Origin: Halioglobus sp.
GTDB lineage: Bacteria; Pseudomonadota; Gammaproteobacteria; Pseudomonadales; Halieaceae
NCBI GenBank assembly: GCA_002699145.1
Contig: PABK01000035.1
Location: 278,704-342,703, forward strand
Direction of reading: 5' to 3'
DNA length: 64,000 nt
The notes under the pieces are model-generated. The model made no database searches and was not told where the DNA came from. It was given only the letters and a program-made list of their open reading frames with translations. Position 1 is the stretch's first letter. Each line of letters starts with the position of its first letter. Shown in pieces: positions 47,061-57,934 of the stretch. The translations under genes and the position numbers were made by a program.

Positions 47061-47582
47061 GTGGTGATCGACTGGACACAGTTCAACGCGGTGGACTGGC
47101 TCATCGTCGTCGTGCTCGGCCTGTCCATCCTGTTGAGCCTGTGGCGCGGTTTTACGCGCGAGGCGATTTCACTGGCCGGCTGGGTGGCGGCGTTCGTCAT
47201 CGCCAATATGTTCGCCGCGCAGTTTTCGACGTTGCTGGCCTCGGCCATCGACAATATTACCGGGCGCTACGTGGTGGCTTTCGCCATACTGTTCGCCGGC
47301 ACGCTGGTGGTGGCGGGCCTGCTCGCCAGGCTGGCCAGGCAGGTAGTCAAGGCCACCGGCCTGTCCCTGCTGGACCGCTTGCTGGGCACGGTCTTCGGCT
47401 TCGCGCGCGGGGTGATCCTGGTGCTGGTGGCGGCCTATCTGCTGCGCCAGCTGGCGCCGCCACAGAACCTGCAGTGGCTGCACGAGTCCCAGTTGATGCC
47501 GCATATTGATATGCTGGTGAACTGGGTGCAGAGGGTATTCAACAATTTGGGCGAGGACCTGGGCCCCGGCCTGCGGCCCTGA
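47061..47582 (+). CDS. cvpA: CvpA-family membrane protein
   Basis: The 173-residue protein starts at GTG 47061; the next codon, GTG 47064, is an alternative. About four transmembrane helices are visible (VDWLIVVVLGLSILLSLWRG; AGWVAAFVIANMFAA; VVAFAILFAGTLVVAGLLA; FGFARGVILVLVAAYLL). The RGFTREAISLAGW motif is characteristic of CvpA. The protein is linked to colicin V production, purine-operon context and envelope homeostasis. It lies 21 bp upstream of purF, its classic partner. Confidence 0.94.
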   Translation: MVIDWTQFNAVDWLIVVVLGLSILLSLWRGFTREAISLAGWVAAFVIANMFAAQFSTLLASAIDNITGRYVVAFAILFAGTLVVAGLLARLARQVVKATGLSLLDRLLGTVFGFARGVILVLVAAYLLRQLAPPQNLQWLHESQLMPHIDMLVNWVQRVFNNLGEDLGPGLRP

Positions 47583-47603
47583 CGGAAGCGAGGATTCGAC
47601 TGG

Positions 47604-49124
47604 ATGTGTGGTCTTGTTGGAGTGGTGGGGAAGTCGGACGTGGCGCCGGATATCTACGACGCACTCACCGTATTGCAACACCGTGGCCAGGACGCCGCCG
47701 GTATCGTTACCTGTGCCGGCGGGCGCTTCAGCCAGCGCAAGAGCGAGGGCCTGGTACGCGATGTGTTCCGCCAGCAGCACATGCAGCGGCTGACCGGCAA
47801 CATGGGTATCGGCCATGTGCGCTATCCCACCGCGGGCAGTTCCGGCACGGCGCTGGCCCAGCCATTTTATGTCAACTCCCCCTACGGTATCGCGCTGGCG
47901 CACAACGGCAACCTGACCAATTCCGAGCAGCTCACCCGCGAGCTGTTCCAGGATGACCTGCGTCACCTGAACACCGACTCGGATTCCGAGGTGCTGCTCA
48001 ACGTTTTTGCCCACGAGTTGCAGATACTGGGCAAGCTCAGTCCACAGCCCGACGATATCTTTCGTGCGGTGGAGGCGGTGCACCGGCGCTGCCGCGGCGG
48101 TTACGCCGCGGTCGGCCTGCTGGTGAACTACGGGATTATCGGTTTTCGCGACCCCCAGGGCATCCGCCCGCTGGTGATCGGCACCCGCGAGGGGGCCGGG
48201 GGCACCGAGTACATGATCGCCTCGGAGAGTGTCGCCCTGGACGTGCTGGGCTTCTCGCTGCTCGGTGACGTGGCGCCCGGCGAGGCCATTTTTATCGACC
48301 AGGAGGGCCGCCTGCACCGGCGCCAGTGCGCACAGCAGCCGAAACTCCTGCCGTGTATCTTCGAACACGTTTATTTTGCGCGACCGGACTCGCTGATGGA
48401 CGGGATCTCGGTGTACAAGACGCGCATGCGCCAGGGCGAGGCGCTGGCGCGCAAGATCCGCCGCCTGCGCCCGGACCTGGAAATCGACGTGGTGATCCCC
48501 ATTCCCGACACCAGTCGCATCGCCGCCCAGTCCATCGCCCACGAACTGGGCGTCAAGTTCCGCGAGGGGCTGATGAAAAACCGCTACATCGGGCGCACCT
48601 TCATCATGCCCGGGCAGAGCGCGCGCAGGAAGTCGGTGAAACAAAAGCTCAACCCGGTGCCGCTGGAGTTTTCCGGCAAGAGCGTGATGCTGGTGGACGA
48701 CTCCATCGTGCGCGGAACCACCTGCCGGCAGATCATCGAGATGGCCCGCGAGGCCGGTGCGGCGAACGTCTATTTCGCCTCGGCGGCGCCGCCGGTGCGC
48801 TACCCCAACGTCTACGGCATCGACATGCCCTCGGCCTCGGAACTGATCGCCCATGGCCGCAGTGTGGAGGAGGTTTGTGAACTGATCGGTGCGGACTGGC
48901 TTGTTTACCAGGATCTCGAGGACCTGATCGAGTGCTCCCGCGAGGGCAATCCGGAGGTCGACGGCTTCGACTGTTCGGTGTTCTGCGGCGAGTACATCAC
49001 CGGCGACGTCGACCAGAATTATCTTGATCGTGTCGAGCAGCTGCGCAACGATACGGCGCAAACGGAAAGGAGAGCGCAGTTGCAGGCCGAAGGCGCCGTG
49101 GTCGGCCTGCACAACGACGCCTGA
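47604..49124 (+). CDS. purF: Amidophosphoribosyltransferase
   Basis: The protein has 506 residues. Processing of Met would expose the nucleophile Cys2 (MCGLVGVVG). The glutaminase domain includes [10 protein letters not shown] and HNGNLTN. The phosphoribosyltransferase domain has the PRPP loop [13 protein letters not shown] and a preceding [10 protein letters not shown]. No propeptide is present, as in E. coli. It catalyses the first committed purine step. metZ follows after 9 bp. Confidence 0.97.
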   Translation: MCGLVGVVGKSDVAPDIYDALTVLQHRGQDAAGIVTCAGGRFSQRKSEGLVRDVFRQQHMQRLTGNMGIGHVRYPTAGSSGTALAQPFYVNSPYGIALAHNGNLTNSEQLTRELFQDDLRHLNTDSDSEVLLNVFAHELQILGKLSPQPDDIFRAVEAVHRRCRGGYAAVGLLVNYGIIGFRDPQGIRPLVIGTREGAGGTEYMIASESVALDVLGFSLLGDVAPGEAIFIDQEGRLHRRQCAQQPKLLPCIFEHVYFARPDSLMDGISVYKTRMRQGEALARKIRRLRPDLEIDVVIPIPDTSRIAAQSIAHELGVKFREGLMKNRYIGRTFIMPGQSARRKSVKQKLNPVPLEFSGKSVMLVDDSIVRGTTCRQIIEMAREAGAANVYFASAAPPVRYPNVYGIDMPSASELIAHGRSVEEVCELIGADWLVYQDLEDLIECSREGNPEVDGFDCSVFCGEYITGDVDQNYLDRVEQLRNDTAQTERRAQLQAEGAVVGLHNDA

Positions 49125-49133
49125 CGACTACTT

Positions 49134-50336
49134 ATGACTGACGACAAGGACGATCCCCTGGCCGGGGCGCACATCGACACCCTGGCGATACGGGGCGGTA
49201 TACACCGCACCGGTGAGGGCGAGCATGCCGAGCCCATCTTTCTCACCTCCAGCTACGTGTTCGACGACGCGGCGCAGGCCGCGGCGCGCTTCTCTGGCGA
49301 CGAGCCGGGCAACGTCTACTCGCGTTACACCAATCCCACCGTGCGTTCCTTCGAGGAGCGCATGGCGGCGCTGGAAGGCGCCGAGGCGGCGGTGGGTACC
49401 GCCTCGGGCATGGCGGCGATTCTCAGCGTGGCCATGGCGCTGCTCAAGTCCGGCGACCACGTGATCTGTTCCCGCGACGTGTTCGGCACCACGGTGAACC
49501 TGTTCGGCAAGTACCTGGCGAAATTCGGTATCGAGGTGAGCTTCGTGCCGCTGCTGGACACCCAGGGCTGGCGCGACGCGCTGCGTCCCACGACCGCCAT
49601 GCTGTTCCTGGAAACGCCCTCCAACCCCCTGTGCGAGGTGGCGGACATCGCCGCCCTGGCGCAGCTGGCGCGGGACAGCGGCGCACTGCTGGTGGTGGAC
49701 AACTGCTTCTGTACGCCGGCCCTGCAGCGGCCCCTGGAGCTCGGCGCGGATATTGTCGTGCACTCGGCGACCAAGTACCTGGACGGGCAGGGGCGTTGCG
49801 TCGGCGGCGTCGCCCTGGGTGAGGCCAGGCACATGGACGAGGTGCAGACCTTCCTGCGCACCTGCGGCCCCACCATGAGCGCGTTCAACGCCTGGGTGTT
49901 CCTCAAGGGGCTGGAGACGCTGCGCCTGCGCATGGAGGCACATAGCGCCAACGCCCTGGCGCTGGCGCGCTGGTTGCGCGAGCAGCCCCTGGTCGAGCAG
50001 GTGTACTACTCGGGCCTGGAGGACCACCCCGGGCACGCGCTGGCGGCGCGCCAGCAGCGCGCCTTCGGCGGCGTCCTGTCCTTTCGCCTCGGGGGCGGGC
50101 AGCCCGGGGCCTGGCGCTTTATCGACGGCACGCGCATGCTCTCGCTGACCGCCAACCTGGGGGACGCCAAGAGCACGATCGTGCACCCGGCGACGACCAC
50201 CCACAGCCGCCTGAGCCCGGCGCAGCGCGAGCAGTCCGGCATTGCCGACGGCCTGGTGCGTGTGGCGGTGGGGCTGGAGGACGTCGAGGATATCAAGGCC
50301 GACCTGGCGCGGGGATTCGACGCCCTGTCCGCCTGA
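49134..50336 (+). CDS. metZ: O-succinylhomoserine sulfhydrylase
   Basis: This 400-residue Cys/Met-metabolism PLP enzyme has LTSSYVFDDAAQAAARF, YSRYTNPTV, the PLP-binding Lys in VVHSATKYLDGQGRCVGG and LGDAKSTIVHPATTTH. The position right after purF matches metZ in pseudomonads, where it makes homocysteine directly from O-succinylhomoserine and sulfide. Cystathionine gamma-synthase is an alternative. The purF-metZ order favours metZ. Confidence 0.93.
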   Translation: MTDDKDDPLAGAHIDTLAIRGGIHRTGEGEHAEPIFLTSSYVFDDAAQAAARFSGDEPGNVYSRYTNPTVRSFEERMAALEGAEAAVGTASGMAAILSVAMALLKSGDHVICSRDVFGTTVNLFGKYLAKFGIEVSFVPLLDTQGWRDALRPTTAMLFLETPSNPLCEVADIAALAQLARDSGALLVVDNCFCTPALQRPLELGADIVVHSATKYLDGQGRCVGGVALGEARHMDEVQTFLRTCGPTMSAFNAWVFLKGLETLRLRMEAHSANALALARWLREQPLVEQVYYSGLEDHPGHALAARQQRAFGGVLSFRLGGGQPGAWRFIDGTRMLSLTANLGDAKSTIVHPATTTHSRLSPAQREQSGIADGLVRVAVGLEDVEDIKADLARGFDALSA

Positions 50337-50421
50337 ACGGCTACACGGGAGGCAGGGCGGCGATCGAGCTGAAGACGCGCTGCTCACGGGTGCTGGCCGG
50401 CGCCCGGGGCGGCACGATGGT

Positions 50422-50441
50422 GCGTAATCGACGCTTTTTTT
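50422..50441 (+). terminator. Weak terminator candidate after metZ
   Basis: GCGT-N5-ACGC (50422-50434) is followed directly by seven T (50435-50441), with a second T6 run at 50445-50450. The stem is only 4 bp. It lies 86 bases after the metZ stop. Confidence 0.35.
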
Positions 50442-50599
50442 GGCTTTTTTGCAACTTCTCGTGGCTCAGCGCTGTGCGGCAACTATACACTGTGGGCAGT
50501 GGTCGTGGTGCGGGCGAGGCAGCCGCACGCCACGGGCGCGCCGGGGTAGGGGAGCCGTGGCGCGCTCGCCGGCCTGGGGACGCTGAGTGACAACGAGGG

Positions 50600-51604
50600 A
50601 TGCGCGGCGCGATGAACATCAGACAGGCATTGAGACCCGGCGATAAAGCCGCCGGCGACGGCCCGGGCCGGGGGGACAACCTGCAGGGAGCTATCGACGC
50701 GGCGGTGGCCGAGGTGGGCAGGATCCTGCTGGGCAAGGAGACGCAGATTCGCCTGGCGCTATGCTGCCTGTTCGCGCGCGGCCACCTGCTGATCGAGGAC
50801 CTGCCGGGCATGGGCAAGACCACCCTGTCCCACGCGCTGGCCGCGGTGCTGGGCCTCTCCTGGAAACGGGTGCAGTTTACCAGTGACCTGCTGCCCGCGG
50901 ACATCCTGGGTGTGTCGGTGTACGACGCCAGCGACGCCTCGTTTACCTTTCATCCCGGTCCCATCTTCACCCAGTTGCTGCTGGCCGACGAGATCAACCG
51001 CACCACGCCGCGCACCCAGAGCGCGCTGCTGGAGGCGATGGCCGAGGGGCAGGTCACCGTAGAGGGCGAAACGCGCCCGCTGCCGGAGCCGTTTTTCGTC
51101 ATCGCCACGCAGAACCCGGTACACCAGTCCGGCACCTACCCGTTGCCGGAATCCCAGCTCGACCGCTTCCTCATGCGGCTGGAACTGGGTTACCCGCACC
51201 CGCGGGCCGAGCGCGAGATGTTCGAGCGGCGCAACGGCCGTGGCGGCGCGGATGCCGCCCCGGCGCAGTGTATCGACGCGGCGCAGCGCGAGGCCATCCG
51301 CGCCTGCGCCGGGGAAGTGCACGCCTCGGACACGCTGCTCGATTACCTGCAGCGCCTGGTCGCCTACACGCGCCAGTCGCCGGAGTTCGAGGTCGGCCTG
51401 TCGCCGCGCGGTGCGCTGGCGCTGCTCGATTGCGCCAAGACCTGGGCGCTGATGCAGAATCGCGGGCACGTGGTGCCCGAGGACGTGCAGGCGGTGCTGC
51501 CGGCCGTGGCCTCCCACCGGGTGGTGCCCAGCGGCGAGTACTCCGGCGACGGTACGGCGCTGGTGGAACTGCTGCAGCGCAACGTGGACGTCATCGGCGC
51601 CTGA
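50600..51604 (+). CDS. MoxR-family AAA+ ATPase
   Basis: The protein has 334 residues. Walker A GMGKTTL lies at residues 70-76 (LIEDLPGMGKTTL), Walker B is LLADEINR, and sensor 1 lies in IATQNPVHQSGTYPLPESQLDRFLM. These are the MoxR signature blocks. MoxR ATPases act as chaperones for maturation of partner complexes. The start is ATG 50600 or ATG 50612; the GAGGG site is nearer the first than ideal. It heads the MoxR-DUF58-TgpA operon, 12 bp before the DUF58 gene. Confidence 0.93.
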   Translation: MRGAMNIRQALRPGDKAAGDGPGRGDNLQGAIDAAVAEVGRILLGKETQIRLALCCLFARGHLLIEDLPGMGKTTLSHALAAVLGLSWKRVQFTSDLLPADILGVSVYDASDASFTFHPGPIFTQLLLADEINRTTPRTQSALLEAMAEGQVTVEGETRPLPEPFFVIATQNPVHQSGTYPLPESQLDRFLMRLELGYPHPRAEREMFERRNGRGGADAAPAQCIDAAQREAIRACAGEVHASDTLLDYLQRLVAYTRQSPEFEVGLSPRGALALLDCAKTWALMQNRGHVVPEDVQAVLPAVASHRVVPSGEYSGDGTALVELLQRNVDVIGA

Positions 51605-51616
51605 TCGCCGTCGTCG

Positions 51617-52615
51617 ATGGTCGTGCAGGCAATCAGGTCGGACGCGGGCGGGCTGCGGCAACGCCTGCGCAGGCGTTTTCGCCAGTGGATCAACCGGCGT
51701 ATTCCGCCGGCCCGCGCCGTCACCCTGGACCAGCGGCGCATCTTCATTTTTCCCGGTCGCGTCGGCCTGTTTTTCGGCGTCTGCCTGCTGGTCATGCTGC
51801 TGACGGCGATCAACTTCCAGAACAATCTCAGCTACGGGCTGACCTTCATGCTGGCCACGCTGTTTGTGGTCGCCACCCTGCATACCTACGCCAACCTGTC
51901 CGGGCTGACCATTCGCGCGGTGCGCGCGCAGCCGGCATTCCCGGGGCAGCAGTCGGAGTTCGAACTGCTGGTCGAGCGGGGCAAGCGGCGCGAGCACTAC
52001 GCCCTGCACCTGGGCTGGCCCGACAGCAGCGACGCGCTGATCAACCTGGTGGACGAGGATGCGGTCCGCGTACAACTGCACATGGCGGTCGGCAACCGCG
52101 GCTGGTTTCGCCCGGGACGGCTGCGGCTGGAATCCACCTATCCACTGGGCCTGTTGCGCTGCTGGACCTGGGTGGACCTGGACCTGCACGCGCTGGTCTA
52201 CCCGCGCCCGCTGCCGTCCCCGGACCTGCCAGGGCTGGCCTCCGACACCCCGGACGGGGCCGCCGTGCCGATCAGCGGCAGCGATGACTTTTTCGGTTTC
52301 CGCGACTACCAGCGCGGCGATTCCCTGCGCCATATCCACTGGAAGGGCCTGGCCAAGGGGCAGGGCTTGCAGAGCAAGCAGTACACCGCCTACGCCGAGC
52401 GCAGCGTGTGGCTGGACTGGGACCTGTTTCCCGGTGTCGGCGTGGAACAGCGCCTGTCCCACCTGTGCTACTGGGCGCTGCAGCTGGAAGAGCGTGACGA
52501 GGAGTACGGCCTGCGCCTGCCCGGCACGGTGATCGAGCCGAATGTCGGCGACCGGCACCGCGAGCGCGTTCTGCGTGCGCTGGCCCTGTACGGCAAGGAA
52601 GAGGCGGGCGCGTGA
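51617..52615 (+). CDS. DUF58-domain protein
   Basis: The protein has 332 residues. Two closely spaced transmembrane helices near residues 44-85 (VGLFFGVCLLVMLLTAI; LTFMLATLFVVATL) are followed by a periplasmic or cytosolic beta region. The DUF58 signature is FGFRDYQRGDSLRHIHWKGLAKG, with a vWA-like end. Genes of this family accompany MoxR ATPases. Its stop TGA overlaps the GTG of the next gene. Confidence 0.92.
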   Translation: MVVQAIRSDAGGLRQRLRRRFRQWINRRIPPARAVTLDQRRIFIFPGRVGLFFGVCLLVMLLTAINFQNNLSYGLTFMLATLFVVATLHTYANLSGLTIRAVRAQPAFPGQQSEFELLVERGKRREHYALHLGWPDSSDALINLVDEDAVRVQLHMAVGNRGWFRPGRLRLESTYPLGLLRCWTWVDLDLHALVYPRPLPSPDLPGLASDTPDGAAVPISGSDDFFGFRDYQRGDSLRHIHWKGLAKGQGLQSKQYTAYAERSVWLDWDLFPGVGVEQRLSHLCYWALQLEERDEEYGLRLPGTVIEPNVGDRHRERVLRALALYGKEEAGA

Positions 52616-54651
52616 ATCGCCAGGAGCAAATACCGCGCAACGCCCTGGTGTGGATCATAATCTGCCTGTTTACCCTGGTGGCGCCCCATGCGCTGCGGCT
52701 GCCCATCTGGGTGCTGGTCGTATTCGTCATCGCGGCGCTGTGGCGGATCCTGGTGCACCGGGGCCGCTGGTCCTTTCCCGGGCGCTGGGTCAAGGTCGCC
52801 CTGACGATCAGCTGCTTCGGCGGCATCTACGCCAGTTACGGTTCACTGATCGGGCTGGAGCCCACCGTGGCCCTGTTGCTCACCGCCTTCGCGCTGAAAC
52901 TCATCGAGCTGGTGCAGCGCAAGGACGCCTACGTGCTGCTGTTTCTCGGCTACTTCGTCTGTGTTACCGAATTCCTGTTCAGCCAGGACCTGTTGATCAC
53001 CCTGTACTCGGTGCTCAACGTGCTGTTGGTGACCACCGCCCTGGTGGCGCTGCACCGCCCGGGAGAGGACCGTTTCAACCGCGGCGCGCTGCGCCTGGCG
53101 TCGGTGATGTTGCTGCAGGCGCTGCCGCTGATGATCGTGCTGTTTTTCCTCTTCCCGCGCGTGGGCCCCCTGTGGACGGTGCCGATCAAGAGCCAGGCGG
53201 GCAAAACCGGCATGAGCGATTTCATGCGCCCGGGTGACGTCGCCCGCCTCAGCCAGTCCGACGAGGTGGCGTTTCGCGTGCGCTTCGACGGCGACATCCC
53301 GCCGCAGTCTGAACTGTACTGGCGCGGCCTGGTGTTCAGCCAGTTGAAGCAGGGCACCTGGACCACCCTGGGGTACTACCAGGTGCCGGCGGACCAGCAG
53401 CGACCGGCGGACGTGGCCGTGCAGGGGCAGCCCCTGAGTTACAGCGTGATCATGGAACCGTCCCGGCAGAACTGGCTGTACGGGCTGCACTACGCGCACT
53501 CCAGCCATGCCGGGGTGATGCACACCGCCGATTTCCGTCTGCATTCGCCGATGCCCCTGGAAACCGAATTCATGTACAGCGCCATGTCCTGGCCGGGCAC
53601 GCCGGCGGAGACGGAACTGTCCGACTGGCGGCGCAAGACGGAAACGACCCTGCCGCCAAAAGGCGATATGCGCACCCGCGAGCTGGCGCGCTCACTGCGC
53701 GAGGACGCGGGCAGCGACGCGGCCTTTGTCGACGCGGTACTGCGCAGGTTTCATGAGCAGGAGTACCGCTACACGCTGCAACCGGGCACCCTGCCCGAGC
53801 GCGACGGCATGGACCATTTCATCTTCGAGAGCCGGCGCGGATTTTGCGAACACTACGCCTACGCCTTCGTGCTGATGATGCGCGCGGCGGGGGTGCCGGC
53901 ACGGGTGGTCGCCGGTTACCAGGGCGGCGAGATCAACCCGGTGAACCGCACGGTGATCGTGCACCAGTTCGACGCCCACGCCTGGGCCGAGGTGTGGCTG
54001 GCGGGCCAGGGCTGGACGCGGGTGGATCCCACGGCGGCGGTCGCCCCCGAGCGCATCGAGCGCGGCCTGGAGCAGGCCATGCAGTCGGAGGGTAGCTTCC
54101 TGGCCGATTCGCCGCTGTCGCCGTTGCGCTACCGCGGTGTGCCCTGGGTCAACCTGCTGCGCCTGCGTTACGACGCGCTGACCTATCGCTGGCAGAGCTG
54201 GGTGGTGGGCTTCGACAACGAGCGGCAGTTCGAGTTGCTGCACGAGGTGTTTGGCGAGATCAGCTCGCGGGTCTTCGCCACGGTCTTCCTCGGCAGCTGG
54301 GCCCTGGTGCTGGTGCCCGTGGCCATCTCCCTGCTGCGGCGGCGCGACACGCGCGCACCCAACCCGCTGGACAAGCACTACCTGCTGTTCTGTGAGCGCC
54401 TCGCCGGGCTGGGTGTGGAACGGCAGAAGGGCGAGTCCCCCGGGGCTTTCGCGCGCCGGGCGGCAGTGGCGCTGCCCGCGTACGCGTCGCAGTTGCGCCA
54501 CATCACCGCGCTGTACAACAGCCTGGCCTACGCACCCGCCAAGGGTGGCGGGGAGGGCGCGCGCGACGCGGTCGGGGAGTTTGCCCGCGCCGTCGAGCAG
54601 TTCAGGCCGAACCGTCGCCGCCCCTCCGGCCCCGAGATGGCCATCTCCTGA
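52612..54651 (+). CDS. TgpA-like transglutaminase-domain membrane protein (DUF3488)
   Basis: The 679-residue protein starts at GTG 52612, overlapping the DUF58 stop. About six N-terminal transmembrane helices (residues 10-190) form the DUF3488 region. A periplasmic transglutaminase-like domain follows, with triad Cys412 (RGFCEHYAYAFVLMMR), His456 (DAHAWAEVW) and Asp472 (VDPTAA). A last transmembrane helix near residue 560 precedes a cytosolic tail. Pseudomonas TgpA, the named relative, is needed for viability. The reaction is not established. Confidence 0.93.
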   Translation: MNRQEQIPRNALVWIIICLFTLVAPHALRLPIWVLVVFVIAALWRILVHRGRWSFPGRWVKVALTISCFGGIYASYGSLIGLEPTVALLLTAFALKLIELVQRKDAYVLLFLGYFVCVTEFLFSQDLLITLYSVLNVLLVTTALVALHRPGEDRFNRGALRLASVMLLQALPLMIVLFFLFPRVGPLWTVPIKSQAGKTGMSDFMRPGDVARLSQSDEVAFRVRFDGDIPPQSELYWRGLVFSQLKQGTWTTLGYYQVPADQQRPADVAVQGQPLSYSVIMEPSRQNWLYGLHYAHSSHAGVMHTADFRLHSPMPLETEFMYSAMSWPGTPAETELSDWRRKTETTLPPKGDMRTRELARSLREDAGSDAAFVDAVLRRFHEQEYRYTLQPGTLPERDGMDHFIFESRRGFCEHYAYAFVLMMRAAGVPARVVAGYQGGEINPVNRTVIVHQFDAHAWAEVWLAGQGWTRVDPTAAVAPERIERGLEQAMQSEGSFLADSPLSPLRYRGVPWVNLLRLRYDALTYRWQSWVVGFDNERQFELLHEVFGEISSRVFATVFLGSWALVLVPVAISLLRRRDTRAPNPLDKHYLLFCERLAGLGVERQKGESPGAFARRAAVALPAYASQLRHITALYNSLAYAPAKGGGEGARDAVGEFARAVEQFRPNRRRPSGPEMAIS

Positions 54652-54652
54652 G

Positions 54653-57268
54653 TCAGGCGCTCAGTTCCACGATCTCCGTCGCGGCGATGCGCGCACCTTC
54701 CTCCGCGCTTTTCTGGAACTCCACGATCTGGTCGAAGTTCATGTAGCGGTAGATATCCGCGGACATGGCGTCGAGGTTCTTCGCGAACTTCATGTACTCC
54801 GCGGGCGTTGGCAGCTTGCCCAGCAGGGCGCCCACGGAGGCCAGCTCGGCGCTGGTCAGGTAGACATTGGCGCCGTCGCCGAGGCGGTTGGGGAAGTTGC
54901 GGGTCGAGGTGGACAGTACGGTGCTGTTGGCCGCCACGCGCGCCTGGTTACCCATGCACAGGGAGCAGCCGGGCATCTCGGTGCGCGCGCCGGCACGGCC
55001 GAAGATGCTGTAGTAGCCCTCTTCCATCAGCAGGTGCTCGTCCATGCGCGTGGGCGGCACGATCCACATGCGGGTGGAGATACCGCCCTTGTGTTGCTCC
55101 AGCAGCTTGCCGGCGGCGCGGAAGTGGCCGATGTTGGTCATGCACGAACCGATGAAGACCTCGTCCACCTTGTCGCCGGCGACCTCGGACAGCAGCTTCG
55201 CATCGTCCGGGTCGTTGGGGCAGCAGACCACGGGCTCGGTCACCTCGGCCAGGTCTATCTCGATGACGGCGGCGTACTCGGCGTCGGCGTCGGCCCGCAT
55301 CAGGCTCGGGTCTTGCAGCCACTCCTCCATCTTGCGCGCGCGGCGCTCCAGGGTGCGGGCGTCGCCGTAGCCCTCGGCGATCATGGAGCGCAGCAGCACG
55401 ATATTGGAACGCAGGTACTCGGCGACCATGTCCTCGTCCAGCGCGATGGTGCAGCCCGCGGCGGAGCGCTCGGCGGAGGCGTCGGACAGCTCGAAGGCCT
55501 GTTCCACGGTCAGGCCCGACAGGCCCTCGATCTCGAGGATGCGGCCGGAGAAGATATTTTTCTTGCCCTTCTTCTCGACGGTCAGCAAACCCTCCTGGAT
55601 GGCGTAATAGGGGATGGCGTGTACCAGGTCGCGCAGGGTGATGCCGGGCTGCATCTCGCCGTTGAAACGCACCAGTACGGACTCGGGCATGTCCAGCGGC
55701 ATCACGCCGGTGGCGGCGGCGAAGGCCACGAGGCCGGACCCGGCGGGGAAGGAAATGCCCATCGGGAAGCGCGTGTGGGAATCGCCGCCGGTGCCCACGG
55801 TGTCGGGCAGCAGCATGCGGTTCAGCCAGGAGTGGATGATGCCGTCGCCCGGGCGCAGGGAGACGCCGCCACGGGTCATGATGAAGTCCGGCAGGGTGTG
55901 CTGGGTGTCGATGTCCACGGGCTTGGGGTAGGCCGCGGTGTGGCAGAAGGACTGCATGGTCAGGTCGGCGGAAAAGCCCAGGCAGGCGAGGTCCTTGAGC
56001 TCATCGCGGGTCATCGGGCCGGTGGTGTCCTGTGAACCCACGGTGGTCATCTTCGGTTCGCAGTAGGTGCCGGGGCGGACGCCGTCCACGCCGCAGGCCC
56101 GGCCGACCATTTTCTGCGCCAGTGAGAAGCCTTTACCGCTATCTTCTGGCTGCTCCGGCTTGCGGAACAGGTCCGATTCGCCAAGGCCCAGTGCCTCGCG
56201 CGCCTTGGTGGTGAGTCCGCGACCGATGATCAGGTTGATGCGGCCGCCGGCGCGTACCTCGTCCAGCAGCACGTCGGACTTCAGTTCGAATTCGCTCAGG
56301 ACGTCGCCGGACTCGGACAGGATCTTGCCGTCGTAGGGGCGGATCTCGATCACGTCGCCCATGTTGAGGTCGTCCACGGGCGCCTCGAACACCAGCGCGC
56401 CGGCGTCTTCCATGGTGTTGTAGAAAATCGGCGCGACCTTGCCACCGATGCAGATGCCGCCGCCTTTCTTGTTCGGCACACCGTCGATGTCGTCGCCGAA
56501 AAACCACAGCACCGAGTTGGTGGCGGACTTGCGCGAGGAGCCGGTGCCGACCACGTCGCCGACGAAGGCCACGGGCAGGCCCTTGGCCTGGATCTCCTGG
56601 ACCTGTTTCATCGGGCCGGTGACGCCGTGTTCCTCGGGCTCCAGCCCGTCGCGGGTCATCTTGTACATGGCCAGGGCGTGCAGCGGGATGTCCGGGCGGC
56701 TCCAGGCGTCGGGGGCGGGGGAGAGGTCGTCGGTGTTGGTCTCGCCGGTCACCTTGAACACGGCGACCTTGATCGACTCCGGCACTTCCGGCTGATCGGT
56801 GAACCACTCTCCGTCAGCCCAGGACTGCAGGACCGCCTTGGCGTTCTCGTTGCCGCCCCTGGCCAGTTCCTCGACATCGTGGAACGCGTCGAACATCAGC
56901 AGGGTGTGTTTCAGTTCCGCCGCGGCCGCCTCACCCAGTTCCGCGTCCGGCAGCAGCCCGACGAGGGTCTCGATGTTGTAACCGCCGTGCATGTTGCCCA
57001 GCAGCTTGATCGCCGCCGGCCTGTCAATCAGCGGGCTTTCAGCCTCGCCCCTGGCCACCGCGGAGAGGAACCCGGCCTTCACGTAGGCGGCCTCGTCCAC
57101 GCCCGGGGGCACGCGGGTGCTGATCAGTTCCAGCAGGAACGACTCCTCGCCCGCCGGCGGGTTTTTCAGCAGGTCCACCAGGCCGGCCACCTGCTCTGCA
57201 CTGAGGGGCTTGGGGGGAATGTTCTGGGCGGCCCGTTCGGCCACGTGTTCGCGGTAGGCGTCAAGCAC
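54653..57268 (-). CDS. acnB: Bifunctional aconitate hydratase 2 / 2-methylisocitrate dehydratase
   Basis: The 871-residue protein starts at GTG 57268, with AAGGAG seven bases upstream. The E. coli AcnB opening (EYRKHVAERAA) corresponds to [11 protein letters not shown] here. The HEAT-like domain (residues 1-160), swivel domain ([19 protein letters not shown]), and the Fe-S domains with [31 protein letters not shown] and [11 protein letters not shown] are all present. It interconverts citrate and isocitrate. It is convergent with the TgpA gene, 1 bp apart. Confidence 0.97.
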   Translation of the reverse strand: MLDAYREHVAERAAQNIPPKPLSAEQVAGLVDLLKNPPAGEESFLLELISTRVPPGVDEAAYVKAGFLSAVARGEAESPLIDRPAAIKLLGNMHGGYNIETLVGLLPDAELGEAAAAELKHTLLMFDAFHDVEELARGGNENAKAVLQSWADGEWFTDQPEVPESIKVAVFKVTGETNTDDLSPAPDAWSRPDIPLHALAMYKMTRDGLEPEEHGVTGPMKQVQEIQAKGLPVAFVGDVVGTGSSRKSATNSVLWFFGDDIDGVPNKKGGGICIGGKVAPIFYNTMEDAGALVFEAPVDDLNMGDVIEIRPYDGKILSESGDVLSEFELKSDVLLDEVRAGGRINLIIGRGLTTKAREALGLGESDLFRKPEQPEDSGKGFSLAQKMVGRACGVDGVRPGTYCEPKMTTVGSQDTTGPMTRDELKDLACLGFSADLTMQSFCHTAAYPKPVDIDTQHTLPDFIMTRGGVSLRPGDGIIHSWLNRMLLPDTVGTGGDSHTRFPMGISFPAGSGLVAFAAATGVMPLDMPESVLVRFNGEMQPGITLRDLVHAIPYYAIQEGLLTVEKKGKKNIFSGRILEIEGLSGLTVEQAFELSDASAERSAAGCTIALDEDMVAEYLRSNIVLLRSMIAEGYGDARTLERRARKMEEWLQDPSLMRADADAEYAAVIEIDLAEVTEPVVCCPNDPDDAKLLSEVAGDKVDEVFIGSCMTNIGHFRAAGKLLEQHKGGISTRMWIVPPTRMDEHLLMEEGYYSIFGRAGARTEMPGCSLCMGNQARVAANSTVLSTSTRNFPNRLGDGANVYLTSAELASVGALLGKLPTPAEYMKFAKNLDAMSADIYRYMNFDQIVEFQKSAEEGARIAATEIVELSA

Positions 57269-57349
57269 GGTGGAACTCCTTTGCAGCAGTCGCGCGACGC
57301 CCGCAAACGGGGGTGGCGACCGTCCGGTGTGGTTGGGAAATCGCGGCGG

Positions 57350-57378
57350 ATTATAGCCCACAGCGGAATTAAGATAAA
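57350..57378 (-). promoter_or_regulatory. acnB promoter candidate
   Basis: On the minus strand a perfect TATAAT (57355-57350) lies 17 bp from TTTATC (57378-57373), about 82 bp upstream of the acnB GTG. Confidence 0.5.
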
Positions 57379-57397
57379 CGAATCAAGCCCTTATATC
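57369..57397 (+). promoter_or_regulatory. Candidate promoter for the DUF1289-miaE pair
   Basis: TTAAGA (57369-57374) and TATATC (57392-57397) are 17 bp apart, 4/6 each, and overlap the divergent acnB promoter region. Confidence 0.35.
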
Positions 57398-57463
57398 GTG
57401 CATTCACTGCGTCGATACCTTACACTCGCGCTCAGGCAACAGCCCCCCGGATTGTCCCTGTGC

Positions 57464-57931
57464 ATGCTCGACCAGACCGTTAAAACCCCCTGTATCGGCG
57501 TCTGCTCCACCGGCATCGGCGACAGCGTGTGCCGCGGCTGCAAGCGCTTCAGCCACGAGGTGATCCACTGGAACAGCTACAGCGTGGAGCAGAAGCGGGT
57601 GGTCGACCGGCGCCTGGACGGATTTCTCTGCCAGTGCGTGGCCAACCGCCTGCGCGTGGTCGACGTCGAGCTGCTGCGCTGGCAGCTTGAGGTACAGCAG
57701 GTGCGGTACGTCGCGCACCACGATCCGCACTGCTGGGTGTTCAGCCTGCTCAAGGCCGGAGCCGGGCAGATCGACAACTGCCGGGACTATGGCTTCGAGG
57801 TGGATATCCGCTACCGCGATATGTCCCTGGCGGGATTGCGCGAACTCATCGACCGTGAGTTCTACACCCTCTCCGAAGCCCATTACGAACGCTACATCCA
57901 GGCGCCCGACCTGTTCCGCGAGGGCGCCTAG
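57464..57931 (+). CDS. DUF1289-domain protein
   Basis: The 155-residue protein starts at ATG 57464; the open frame continues far upstream only as the shadow of acnB. TPCIGVCSTGIGDSVCRGCKR has the four cysteines of the DUF1289 family, followed by EVIHWNSYSVEQKRVVDRRL. The remaining 100 residues are an extra C-terminal part with EFYTLSEAHYERYIQAPD. The cysteines could bind zinc or iron. It is 3 bp from miaE, suggesting a shared transcript. The function is unknown. Confidence 0.85.
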   Translation: MLDQTVKTPCIGVCSTGIGDSVCRGCKRFSHEVIHWNSYSVEQKRVVDRRLDGFLCQCVANRLRVVDVELLRWQLEVQQVRYVAHHDPHCWVFSLLKAGAGQIDNCRDYGFEVDIRYRDMSLAGLRELIDREFYTLSEAHYERYIQAPDLFREGA

Positions 57932-57934
57932 GCG

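Noticed and set aside
50341..50904. Minus-strand ORF across the metZ-MoxR gap
   Set aside because: It overlaps the MoxR start, has no family look and lacks a ribosome site; the gap looks like a terminator and promoter region.
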